Shown in pieces: positions 49,235 to 61,320 of a DNA stretch of 64,000 nucleotides. The notes beneath the pieces are model-generated. The model saw only the letters and a list, made by a program, of their open reading frames with translations. It was not told where the DNA came from and searched no databases. Origin of the DNA: Rhodeus uyekii (Eukaryota > Chordata > Actinopteri > Cypriniformes > Acheilognathidae); the NCBI GenBank assembly GCA_037043235.1, contig JAWRVZ010000213.1:793501-857500 (forward strand), read 5' to 3'. Both the position numbers and the translations under genes were made by a program. Position 1 is the stretch's first letter, and each line of letters begins with the position of its first letter.

Positions 49235-50327
49235 AAATATAGCTGCTAGCAGCCATCACGGGGCCAAGCGCAAGGAGGGCATTAAATGTCATGCCGACAT
49301 GACTGGCATCATCAGATCAACGGCAGTAAAAATCTAAAGACATTTCAATATGGCTTAAGTCTAAATGGCTGAAAAACCAACAATACGGTCTTTAGCAATT
49401 CGATTTAATGGTTTATCGCATTCAACCAACAGGCAGCGCTGTAACCAAATTGTAGTGTGTGGTACATTGAGAGTGTGGTGACATTGACACATGCAAAGTT
49501 TGCTTTCAATTGGGTAAACCATTGCTGACAGAGCACTAAAGTCAAGTGTTTGTTAAACATAGCATCTTATAAGAAAAATCGAAATGGCAGACGCTCAAAA
49601 TGGCCGATATGGGAATATTTGGTATCACAGGACTCGGCATGACCCACTGGATCTAAAGAGACCAGTTTCATGATTTTTGGCCAAAGGGTTCAGAAGTTAT
49701 AAGCAAAAAAGTCAGTTTTTGATAACTCCTGACCACTAGGGGGCACAGCGCCAAAACTCTGCAGGTAGCCTCAAACCATGATTGACATAACACACACCTA
49801 GTTTGGTCAGAAAAGGCTAATGCATTGGGGAGATAAAGCCTCAATTTCATTTTGGCGACTTTTACCTCAGATTCTTTCACGAGTTATTCGTAAACGGTTT
49901 GACGAATCAACTTTGTTTATATATCGTTTTGTCCACATTGTCAGGAGATGATGTGGTTCAATTTTCGTGAACATCGGACGAACGGCCTAGGAGGAGTTCG
50001 ACAAAGTAGGTTTTTCATAAAATTCAAAATGGCGGGAAAATTTTCATGACGGAAAATGACGTCATAGGGTGCAATCGAATCGTCTTGAGCCAAGGAATCA
50101 GTGGACAAAAGAATTTTGTTTCTAGGACATACGGTTCAAAAGTTATTTACGTAAACGTGAGTGCAACTTTGGACAGTTGGTGGCGGTAGAGAGATTGAGT
50201 TAGAGACTTCAATTTTGCTATGGTCAATGATTAGACTCTCCTTTATGAGTGTGCCAACTTTTTTTCATTTTCCCGCTTACGGTTCTATGGGCTGTCATAG
50301 ACTTCAATGGCAGAAGAAGAATAATAA
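49235..50327 (+). repeat. Unit 31: short, A-B-C
   Basis: Cores near 49733 and 50173, the latter mutated to GGTGGCGGTAG; TGACGTCA at 50057. B and C are close to those of unit 10. Confidence 0.92.
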
Positions 50328-52330
50328 TAAATATAGCTGCTAGCAGCCATCACGGGGCCAAGCGCAAAGAGGGCATTAAATGTCATGCCGATATGGCTGG
50401 CAGCATCCGACCAACAGCAGTAAACATCTAAAGACGTTTCAATATGACTTCAGTCTAAATGGCTGAAAAATCATCAATACGGTCTTTAGCAATTCGATTT
50501 AATGGTTTATCACGTTTGACCAACAAGCAGCGCTCTAACCAAATTGATGTGTCAATTCATGTGGTATGTCCAGAGAGAGATGACAATGACACATGCAAAG
50601 TTTGGTGTCAATTGGGTAAAGCATTGCTGAAATACAGCATTATAGTCATTTTGACATCAAAGCACTTCATCTTGGCTGGAGAGAAAACCCTTTGTCTCTA
50701 AAATGTAATTGTATCAAATAATTTCACTTTAAGCATACACTGACAGTCTACTTACTATGTGCATTTTTAAAATGGGGAAAATAAACCCTGTAGATCCAAT
50801 GTAGTTAAAGTCAAATTAATCATTGTATGATTTGATTTACAATAATAAACATATCAGTATTTTCTTCATTAGTCTGTTTTAATTCATGTAAACAGTTCTT
50901 GAAAAGAAAACAGCAACTTATTGATATATTATAAGAAGTATAATTATTTTTATTCATTATGAAGAGGTTTATTTTTATAGTTATAGTAAAAACAACAACA
51001 GAACTTTTGAATAAAACTAAATGTTTAATTGACTAATTTTCCTTAATGTATCATTTTCATCAATGTGAAAAGGGCAAATGACATGTTGAGTAATGTTCTG
51101 CTGACATTTAGTGGCTGTAGTTGACATTTCGAGTTTTATTGTCTTAAGTGAGAAGCAAAAAAGCTGTAAGCAAAAGCACCACTTTGTTTATATCTCCGGA
51201 CCACTAGATTGCACTGCGCTAAAACTCGGCAAGTAGCCTCAGATCATGATTGACATGGCACACAGAAAGTTTGGTCAGAAAATGCTAATGCGTTGCAGAG
51301 ATATACGCCTCGCTTTATTTGGTGGCCATTTGGTCAAATTCGATTGCAATTTTATCGAAAACAGTTTGGCGAATCAACTTCATTTCTATAACTTTTTGTC
51401 AACAGGGTCTGAAGATGATGTGATTCAATTTTGGTGAAAATTGAGCAAACGGTTTGGGAGGAGTTCGAAAAAGTAGGTTTTTATAGAAAAATAACATGGC
51501 AAATCGGAGGTTTGGCCGAATATGACATATTTGGTATCTATGGTCTCGGCTTGACCCAATGAACACATTAAGACCATTTGTTTTACAATAGGTTAACGTC
51601 ATCAAAAGTTATTAGCATATTTGTAAATTTGGTTATAACTTTTGACCACAAGGTGGCGCTGCCCCCAAACTTTTTGTGCCGTATCAAGGTTAGGTGCCGA
51701 AGACACATATTGAGTTTCGTAACGATACGCCAATCCATTTGTTAAATATAGCAATTTATGACAATATTCAAAATGGCCGACGCTCTAAATGGCCGATATG
51801 GGAAAATTTAGTATCGCACGACTCGGCATGATGCACTGAATCTAACGAGACCAGTTTTATGATTTTTAGACAAAGCGTTCAGGAGTTGTAAGGAAAAATG
51901 TCACTTTTTCATATCTCCTGACCACTAGGGGGCACAGCGCCAAAACTCTGCAGGTAGCCTCAGACCATGATTGACATAACACACACCGAGTTTGGTCAGA
52001 AAACGCTAATGCGTTGTGGAGATAGAGCCTCAAGTTCATTTTTGCGATCATTACGTCGGATTATTTCGTGAGTTATTCATAAACGGTTTGACATTTCAAC
52101 TTTCTTTGGATAACTTTTTGTCACCATGGTCTGGAGATGATGTGGTTCAATTTTCGTGAAAATCGGACAAACGGCCTAGGAGGAGTTCGAAAAAGTAGGT
52201 TTTTCATAAAATTCAAAATGGCGGGAAAATATTCATGACGGAAAATGACGTCATAGGGTGCAATCGAATCGTCTTGAGCCAAGGAATCAGTGGACAAAAG
52301 AATTTTGTTTCTAGGACATACGGTTCAAAA
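50326..52330 (+). repeat. 2.0-kb segmental copy 1 (offset 10,992)
   Basis: Matches 61,318-63,322. I saw no difference when comparing the two line by line, which would make it the most recent event in the window. It covers unit 32 up to its C truncation. Confidence 0.88.
50666..51160. other. Non-satellite AT-rich insert, copy 1
   Basis: Module A homology ends near GACATCA (about 50,665) and B homology resumes near CTGTAAGCAAAAG (about 51,164). The DNA between matches no module. I find no clear terminal inverted repeat, target duplication or long frame. It may be an old transposon fragment or foreign DNA captured in a unit. Confidence 0.75.
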
Positions 52331-52337
52331 TAATAAA

Positions 52338-52387
52338 GAACCGGAACAAAAACAATAGGTGCCTCCGCACCTTCGGTGCTTGGCCCC
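52338..52387 (+). repeat. 59-mer module at deletion joint
   Basis: GAACCGGAAC flavour, joined to truncated C through TAATAAA directly after CGGTTCAAAA. Confidence 0.9.
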
Positions 52388-52394
52388 TAATAAT

Positions 52395-54295
52395 AAATAT
52401 AGCTGCAAGCAGCCATGACGGGGCCAAGCACAAAGAAGGCATTAAATGTCATGCCGACATGGCTGGCAGCATCAGACCAACGGCAGGAAGCATCTAAAGA
52501 CATTTCAATATGACTTCAGTCTAAATGGCTGAAAAATCATCAATACGGTCTTTAGTAATTCGATTTAACGGTTTATCACGTTTGACCAACAGGCAGCGCT
52601 GTAACCAAACTGATATGTCAAATCACGTGGTATATCCAGAGTGAGGTGACAATGAGACATGCAAAGTTTGGTGTCAAAGTTTGGTGTCAATAGGGTAAAG
52701 CATTGCTGACATCCAGTTTTAAAGTCATGTGTTTGTTAAGCATAGCATTTCATGACAAAATTCTAAATAGCTGACGCTGAAAATGGCCGATATGGGAAAA
52801 TTTGGTATCGCAGGACTCGGCATGATGCACTGAATCTAAAGAGAGCAGTTTCATGATTTTTGGACAAAGCATTCAGGAGTTATAATCAAAAATGTCAGTT
52901 TTTCATATCTCCTGACCACTAGGGGGCAGAGCGCCAAAACTCTGCAGGTAGCGTCAGATCATGATTGACATGACACACAGAAAGTTTGGTCAGAATACGC
53001 TAATGCGTTTCAGAGATATAGTCTTGCTTTATTTGGTGGCAATTTGGTCAAATTCGTTCGCAATTTTATCGAAACCTGTTTGACGAATCAACATTATTTT
53101 AATAACTTTTTGTCAGCATGGTCTGAAGATGTTATGATTCAATTTTGGTGAAAATTGGACAAACGGTGTGGGAAGAGTTCGAAAAAGTAGGTTTTTAAAG
53201 AAAAACAACATGGCGGACAGGAAGTTTGGCCGACTATGACAAATTTGGTATCTGTGTTCTCGGTTTGACCCAAGGAACGTATAAAGACAACTTATTTTAC
53301 CATAGGTTAACGTGTTCAAAAGTTATTAGCATTTTTGTAAATTTGTTTATAACTTTTGACCACAAGGTGGCGCTGCCTCGAAATTTTTTGTGTTGTATCA
53401 GGCCCAGATGCCGAAGACACATATCGAGTTTCGTAATGATACGCCAATGTGTTTGTTAAATATAGCAATTTATGACAAAATTCAAAATGGCCGACCCTCA
53501 AAATGGCCGATATGGGAAAATTTTGTATCGCACGACTCGGCATGATGCCCTGAATCTAACGAGACCAGTTTTATGATTTTTGGTCGAAGCGTTCAGAAGT
53601 TATAAGCAAATATTTCACTTTTTCATATCTCCAGACCACTAGGGGGCAGAGCGCCAAATCTTTTTCAGATAGCCTCAGACCATCATTGCCATAACACACA
53701 CCAAGTTTGGTCAGAATACGCTAATGCGTTGCGGAGATAAAGCCTCGCTTTCATTTCTGCGGCCATTTTGTTGAATTCTTTCGCAAGTTATTCGTAAACG
53801 GTTTGACAAATCAACTTTCTTTTAATAACTTTTTGTACGCATAGTCTGGAGATGATGTGGTTCAATTTTCGTGAAAATCGGACCAACGGCCTAGGAGGAG
53901 TTCGAAAAAGTAGGTTTTTCGTAAAATTCAAAATGGCGGGAAAATTTTCATGACGGAAAATGACGTCATAGGGTGCAATCGAATCGTCTTGAGCCAAGGA
54001 ATTAGTGGACGAAAGAATTTTGTTTCTAGGACATACGGTTCAAGAGTTATTTACGTAAACGTGAGTGCAACTTTGGACAGTTGGTGGCGCTAGAGACATT
54101 GAGTTAGACACTTCAAATTTGCTATGGTCAATGATTGGCTTGTCCTTTATCAGTGTGCCAAATTTTATCATTTTCCCGCAAACGGTTCTATGGGCTGCCA
54201 TAGACTTCCATGGCGGAAGAAGAAGATGAATAATAATAATAAAGAACCGGAACAATTACAATAGGTGCCTCCGCACCTTCGGTGCTTGGCCCCTA
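52395..54295 (+). repeat. Unit 33: long, A''-B-D3-B-C
   Basis: Cores near 52916, 53360, 53636 and 54077; TGACGTCA at 53961. Near-copy of unit 11. Module A holds a small tandem duplication (TTTGGTGTCAA twice, 52,668-52,690). Confidence 0.92.
54244..54293 (+). repeat. 59-mer module, GAACCGGAACAATTAC flavour
   Basis: One copy after unit 33, as after unit 11. Confidence 0.9.
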
Positions 54296-56217
54296 AAATA
54301 TAGCTGCAAGCAGCCATCACGGGGCCAAGCACAAAGAAGGCATTAAATGTCATGCCGACATGGCTGGCAGCATCAGACCAACGGCAGGAAGCATCTAAAG
54401 ACATTTCAATATGACTTCAGTCTAAATGGCTGAAAAATCATCAATACGGTCTTTAGTAATTCGATTTAACGGTTTATCACGTTTGACCAACAGGCAGCGC
54501 TGTAACCAAACTGATATGTCAAATCACGTGGTTTATCCAGAGTGAGGTGACAATGACACATGCAAAGTTTGGTGTCAATAGGGTAAAGCATTGCTGACAT
54601 ACTGCTTTAAAGTCATGTGTTAAAATTCTAAATAGCTGACGCTGAAAATGGCCGATATGGGAAAATTTGGTATCGCAGGACTCGGCATGATGCACTGAAT
54701 CTAAAGACAGCAGTTTCATGATTTTTGGACAAAGCGTTCAGGAGTTATAATCAAAAATGTCAGTTTTTCATATCTCCTGACCACTAGGGGGCAGAGCGCC
54801 AAAACTCTGCAGGTAGCCTCAGACCATGATTGACATAACACACATCAATTTTGGTCAGAATACGCTAATGCGTTACGGAGATATAGCCTCGCTTTATTTG
54901 GTGGCCATTTGGTCAAATTCGTTCGCAATTTTATCGAAACCTGTTTGATGAATCAACTTTATTTTAATAACTTTTTGTCAGCATGGTCTGAAGATGTTAT
55001 GATTCAATTTTGGTGAAAATTGGACAAACGGTGTGGGAGGAGTTCGAAAAAGTAGGTTTTTAAAGAAAAACAACATGGCGGACAGGAAGTTTGGCCGACT
55101 ATGACAAATTTGGTATCTGTGTTCTCGGTTTGACCCAAGGAACGTATAAAGACAACTTATTTTACCATAGGTTAACGTGTTTAAAAGTTATTAGCATATT
55201 TGTAAATTTGGTTATAACTTTTGACCACAAGGTGGCGCTACCTCGAAACTTTTTGTGTTGTATCAGGCCCAGATGCCGAAGACACATATCGAGTTTCGTA
55301 ACCATACGCCAATGTGTTTGTTAAATATAGCAATTTATGACAAAATTCAAAATGGCCGACCCTCAAAATGGCCGATATGGGAAAATTTTGTATCGCACGA
55401 CTCGGCATGATGCCCTGAATCTAACGAGACCAGTTTTATGATTTTTAGTCGAAGCGTTCAGAAGTTATAAGCAAATATTTCACTTTTTCATATCTCCAGA
55501 CCACTAGGGGGCAGAGCGCCAAATCTTTGCAGATAGCCTCAGACCATCATTGCCATAACACACACCAAGTTTGGTCAGAATACGCTAATGCGTTGCGGAG
55601 ATAAAGCCTCGCTTTCATTTCTGCGCCCATTTTGTTGAATTCTTTCGCAAGTTATTCGTAAACGGTTTGACAAATCAACTTTCTTTTAATAACTTTTTGT
55701 ACGCATAGTCTGGAGATGATGTGGTTCAATTTTCGTGAAAATCGGACCAACGGCCTAGGAGAAGTTCGAAAAAGTAGGTTTTTCGTAAAATTCAAAATGG
55801 CGGGAAAATTTTCATGACGGAAAATGACGTCATAGGGTGCAATCGAATCGTCTTGAGCCAAGGAATTAGTGGACGAAAGAATTTTGTTTCTAGGACATAC
55901 GGTTCAAGAGTTATTTACGTAAACGTGAGTGCAACTTTGGACAGTTGGTGGCGCTAGAGACATTGAGTTAGAGACTTCAATTTTGCTATGGTCAATGATT
56001 GGACTGTCCTTTATGAGTGTGCCAAATTTTATCATTTTCCCGCAAACGGTTCTATGGGCTGCCATAGACTTCCATGGCGGAAGAAGAAGATGAATAATAA
56101 TAATAAAGAACCGGAACAATTACAATAGGTGCCTCCGCACCTTCGGTGCTTGGCCCCTAATAAGAACCGGAACAAAAACAATAGGTGCCTCCGCACCTTC
56201 GGTGCTTGGCCCCTAAT
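54296..56217 (+). repeat. Unit 34: long, A''-B-D3-B-C
   Basis: Cores near 54781, 55225, 55501 and 55941; TGACGTCA at 55825. A deletion of about 24 bp lies near 54,620 in A. Adjacent near-duplicate of unit 33. Confidence 0.92.
56108..56213 (+). repeat. 59-mer module, two copies of different flavour
   Basis: The first copy (56,108) is of the ATTAC type, the second (56,164) of the AAAAAC type. The step is 56 bp because one TAA triplet is missing. Confidence 0.9.
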
Positions 56218-57757
56218 AACAAGCAGCAATGACGGGGCCAAGCACAAACAGGGCATTGACGTGGCCGGCAGCATAAGAGCAATTGAAGTAATCAACAACT
56301 AAATGCATTTTAATATGATTTTAGGCTAAATGGCTGAAAAATCATTAATACAGACACTGTAATTTGAATGAAAAGTTTAGCGCTTTGGACCAATAGTTGG
56401 CGCTGTGTCCAAATTGTTAGAATTGGGTCAGAGTAATGTGACAATGAAATCTGCAAAGTTTGGTGTTATTTGGACAAAACATTACTGACTTAAAGCATTA
56501 AAGTCATTTTGTCATCACTACCTCAAATTTGTAATTGCGGTATACGAAAACGGTTTCGTCTATCGACACGAAATCCATAACTTTTTGTCAGCACAGTCTG
56601 AAGATGATACGATTCGATTTTGGTGAAAATCGGACAAACGGTCTAGGAGGAGTTTGAAAAAGTAGGTTTTTGAATGAAACAACATGGCGGATATGAAATT
56701 TGGGCAAACTATGTCAAATTTGGTATCTGTGTTCTCGGTGTGACCCAAGGAACATATTAAGATCATTTGTTTTAAAATAGCTTAATGTAATCAAAAGTTA
56801 TTAGCATTTTAGGAAATTGTGTTATAACTTTTGACCACAAGGTGGCGCTGCCCCGAAACTTTTGGTGTAGGTTCAAATCAAGGTCCCAAAGACACATACT
56901 GAGTTTCGTAATGATACGCCAATGCGTTTGTAAAATATAGCATTTTACGACAAATTTCAAAATGGCCGACGCCCAAAATGGCCGATATAAGAAAATTTGG
57001 TATCGCACGACTCAGCATGATGCCCTGAATCTAAAGAGACCAGTTTCATGATTTTTGACCAAAGTGTTCAGAAGTTATAAGCAAAAAAGTCAATTTTTTA
57101 TATCTCCTGACCACTAGGGGGCAGTGCGCCAAAACTCTGCAGGTAGCCTCAGATTATGACTACTATGACACACACCAATTTTGGTCTGAATACGCAAATG
57201 CGTTGCGGAGATATAGCCTCAAGTTCATTTTTGCGGCAAATTCGTCGAACTCTTTCGCAAGTTTATCAAAAATGGAATAACCAATCAACTTGATTTCCAT
57301 AACTTTTTGTCTCCATAGTCTGGAGATGATGTGGTTCAATTTTTGTGAGAATCAGACAAACGGCCTAGGAGGAGTTCGACAAAGTAGGTTTTTCATAAAA
57401 TTCAAAATTGCGGAAAAATTTTCATGACGGAAAATGACGTCATAGGGTGCAATCGAATCGGCTTGAGCCAAGGAATCAGTGGACAAAGGAATTTTGTTTC
57501 TAGCCCTTACGGTTCAAGAGTTATTAGCATAAATATAAGTGTAACTTTAGACAGTTGGTGGCGCTAGAGGGATTGAGGTAGAGACTCCAAAATTGGTGTG
57601 GTCAATGATTGGACTGTCCTCTATGTGTGTGCCAAATTTCATCATTTTCCCACTTACGGTTCTATGGGCTGCCATTGACTTCTGGGTGGAAGAAGAATAA
57701 TAATAAGAACGAGAACGATTACAATAGGTGCCTCCGCACCTTCGGTGCTTGGCCCCT
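56218..57757 (+). repeat. Unit 35: A' (first bases missing)-D'-B'-C'
   Basis: The start is cut so that TAATAAC joins AAGCAGC, losing half of the palindrome. Cores near 56390, 56835, 57111 and 57551; TGACGTCA at 57435. Confidence 0.92.
57707..57756 (+). repeat. 59-mer module, GAACGAGAACGATTAC flavour
   Basis: One copy after a C' end, directly abutting the next A. Confidence 0.9.
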
Positions 57758-59583
57758 AAATATAGCTGCTAGCAGCCATCACGGGGCCAAGCTTAAGAAG
57801 GGCATTAAATGTCATGCCGACATGGCTGGCATCATCAGACCAACGGCAATAAGAATCTAAAGACATTTCAATATGACTTAAGTCTAAATGGCTGAAAAAT
57901 CATCAATACGGTCTTTAGTAATTTGATTTAATGGTTTATCACGTTCGACCAACAGGCAGCGCTGTAACCAAATTGTAGTGTCAATTCATGTGGTACATTG
58001 AGAGTGTGGTGACATTGACACATGCAAAGTTTGCTTTCAATTGGGTAAACCATTGCTGACAGAGCACTAAAGTCATGTGTTTGTTAAACATAGCATCTTA
58101 TAAGAAAAATCGAAATGGCAGACGCTCAAAATGGCCGATATAGGAAAATTTGGTATCACAGGACTCGGCATGACCCACTGGATCTAAAGACAGCAGTTTC
58201 ATGATTTTTAGACAAAGCGTTCAGGAGTTATAATCAAAAATGTCAGTTTTTTTTATATCTCCTGACCACTAGGGGGCAGAGCGCCAAAACTCTGCAGGTA
58301 GCCTCAGACCATGATTGACATAAAACACACCTATTTTGGTCAGAAAAGGCTAATGCATTACGTAGATATAACCTCGCTTTCAATTCTATGGCCATTGTGT
58401 CGAATTCTTTCGCGAGTTATTCGTAAACGGTTTGGCGAATCAACTTTGTTTATATACCGTTTTGTCATGATGGTCTGGAGATGATGTGGTTTAATTTTGG
58501 TGAAAATTGGACAAACGGTCTGGGAGGAGTTCAAAAAAGTAGGTTTTTAAAGAAAAACAACATGGTGGACACGAAGTTTGGCCGACTATGACAAATTTGG
58601 TAACTGTGTTCTCGGTTTGACCCAAGGAACGTATAAAGATAATTTGTTTTACCATAGGTTAACATACTCAAAAGTTATTAGCATATTTGTAAATTTGGTT
58701 ATAACTTTTGACCACAAGGTGGTGCTGACTCAAAACTTTTTGAGTCGTATCAAGGTTAGGTGCCGAAGACACATATTGAGTTTCGTAACGATACGCCAAT
58801 ATCTTTGTTAAATATAGCAATTTATGACAATATTCAAAATGGCCGACGCTCAAAATAGCCGATATGGGAAAATTTGGTATCGCACGACTCGGCATGATGC
58901 ACTGAATCTAACGAGACCAGTTTTATGATTTTTGGACAAAGCGTTCAGGAGTTGTAAGGAAAAATGTCACATTTTCATATCTCCTGACCACTAGAGGGCA
59001 CAGAGCCAAAACTCTGCAGGTAGCCTCAGACCATGATTGACATAACACACACCGAGTTTGGTCAGAAAACGCTAATGTGTTGTGGAGATAGAGCCTCAAT
59101 TTCATTTTTGCGATCATTACCTCGTATTCTTTCGCGAGTTATTCATAAACGGTTTGACATTTCAACTTTCTTTGGATAACTTTTTGTCAGCATGGTCTGG
59201 AGATGATGTGGTTCAATTTTCGTGAAAATCGGACAAACGACCTAGGAGGAGTTCGAAAAAGTAGGTTTTTCATAAAATTCAAAATGGCGGGAAAATATTC
59301 ATGACGGAAAATGACGTCATAGGGTGCAATCGAATCGTCTTGAGCCAAGGAATCAGTGGACATAAGAATTTTGTTTCTAGGACATACGGTTCAAAAGTTA
59401 TTTACGTAAACGTGAGTGCAACTTTGGACAGTTGGTGGCGCTATAGAGATTGAGTTAGAGACTTCAATTTTGCTATGGTCAATGATTGGACTGTCCTTTA
59501 TGAGTGTGCCAAATTTTTTTCATTTTCCCGTTTACGGTTCTATGGGCTGCCATAGACTCCCATGGCACAAGAAAAAGAATAAT
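57758..59583 (+). repeat. Unit 36: long, A-B-D1-B-C
   Basis: Cores near 58266, 58712, 58988 (CCACTAGAGGGCACA) and 59428; TGACGTCA at 59312. The inverted partner in A is altered (GGGGCCAAGCTTAAG). Confidence 0.92.
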
Positions 59584-61320
59584 AAATATAGCTGCTAGCA
59601 GCCATCACGGGGCCAAGCGCAAGGAGGGCATTAAATGTCATGCCGACATGGCTGGCATCATCAGACCAACGGCAGTAAGAATCTAAAGACATTTCAATAT
59701 GACTTAAGTCTAAATGGCTGAAAAATCAACAATACGGTCTTTAGTAATTCGATTTAATGGTTTATCACATTCAACCAACAGGCAGCGCTGTAACCAAATT
59801 GTAGTGTCAATTCATGTGGTACATTGAGAGTGTGGTGACATTGACACATGCAAAGTTTGCTTGCAATTGGGTAAACCATTGCTGACAGAGCACTAAAGTC
59901 ATGTGTTTGTTAAACATAGCATCTTATAAGAAAAATTGAAATGGCAGACGCTCAAAATGGCCGATATGGGAAAATTTGGTATCACAGGACTCGGCATGAC
60001 CCACTGGATCTAAAGACAGCAGTTTCATGATTTTTAGACAAAGCGTTCAGGAGTTATAATCAAAAATGTCAGTTTTTTAATATCTCCTGACCACTAGGGG
60101 GCAGAGCGCCAAAACTCTGCATTTTTGCGACCATTACGTCGGATTCTTTCGCGAGTTATTCGTAAACGGTTTGACATATCAACTTTCTTTGGATAACTTT
60201 TTGTCATGATGGTCTGGAGATGATGTGGTTTAATTTTGGTGAAAATTGGACAAACGGTCTGGGAGGAGTTCGAAAAAGTAGGTTTTTAAAGAAAAACAAC
60301 ATGGAGGACAAGAAGTTTGGCCGACTATGACAAATTTGGTATCTGTGTTCTCGGTTTGACCCAAGGAACGTATAAAGATAATTTGTTTTACCATAGGTTA
60401 ACGCACTCAAAAGTTATTAGCATATTTGTAAATTTGGTTATAATTTTTGACCACAAGGTGGTGCTGCCTCGAAACTTTTTGAGTCGTATCAAGGTTAGGT
60501 GCCGAAGACACATATTGAGTTTCGTAACGATACGCAATATCTTTGTTAAATATAGCAATTTATGACAATATTCAAAATGGCCGACGCTCAAAATGGCCGA
60601 TATGGGAAAATTTGGTATCGCACGACTCGGCATGATGCACTGAATCTAACGAGACCAGTTTTATGATTTTTGGACAAAGCGTTCAGGAGTTGTAAGGAAA
60701 AATGTCACTTTTTCATATCTCCTGACCACTAGGGGGCACAGCGCCAAAACTCTGCAGGTAGCCTCAGACCATGATTGACATAACACACACCGAGTTTGGT
60801 CAGAAAACGCTAATGCGTTGTGGAGATAGAGCCTCAATTTCATTTTTGCGATCATTACCTCGGATTCTTTCGTGAGTTATTCATAAACGGTTTGACATTT
60901 CAACTTTCTTTGGATAACTTTTTGTCACATGGTCTGGAGATGATGTGGTTCAATTTTCGTGAAAATCGGACAAACGGCCTAGGAGGAGTTCGAAAAAGTA
61001 GGTTTTTCATAAAATTCAAAATGGCGGGAAAATTTTCATGACGGAAAATGACGTCATAGGGTGCAATCGAATCGTCTTGAGCCAAGGAATCAGTGGACAA
61101 AAGAATTTTGTTTCTAGGACATACGGTTCAAAAGTTATTTACGTAAACGTGAGTGCAACTTTGGACAGTTGGTGGCGCTATAGAGATTGAGTTAGAGACT
61201 TCAATTTTGCTATGGTCAATGATTGGACTGTCCTTTATGAGTGTGCCAACTTTTTTTCATTTTCCCGCTTACGGTTCTATGGGCTGTCATAGACTTCCAT
61301 GGCAGAAGAAAAAGAATAAT
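59584..61320 (+). repeat. Unit 37: long, A-B-D1-B-C with deletion in B
   Basis: About 89 bp are missing from the first B at 60,120, joining CTCTGCA to TTTTTGCGACC. Cores near 60091, 60451, 60726 and 61165; TGACGTCA at 61049. Confidence 0.92.

Larger units (their letters stand above)
50328..52394 (+). repeat. Unit 32: A-[insert]-B-D2-B-C truncated
   Basis: Cores near 51201 (degenerate, CCACTAGATTGCACT), 51646 and 51922; TGACGTCA at 52246. A and the first B are separated by non-satellite DNA. C stops at 52,330 and jumps to a 59-mer, so the C core is lost (about 190 bp missing relative to unit 38). Confidence 0.9.

Noticed and set aside
50666..51160. Known transposable element in the insert
   Set aside because: I compared its ends for terminal inverted repeats and direct repeats and found none convincing; no family can be named.
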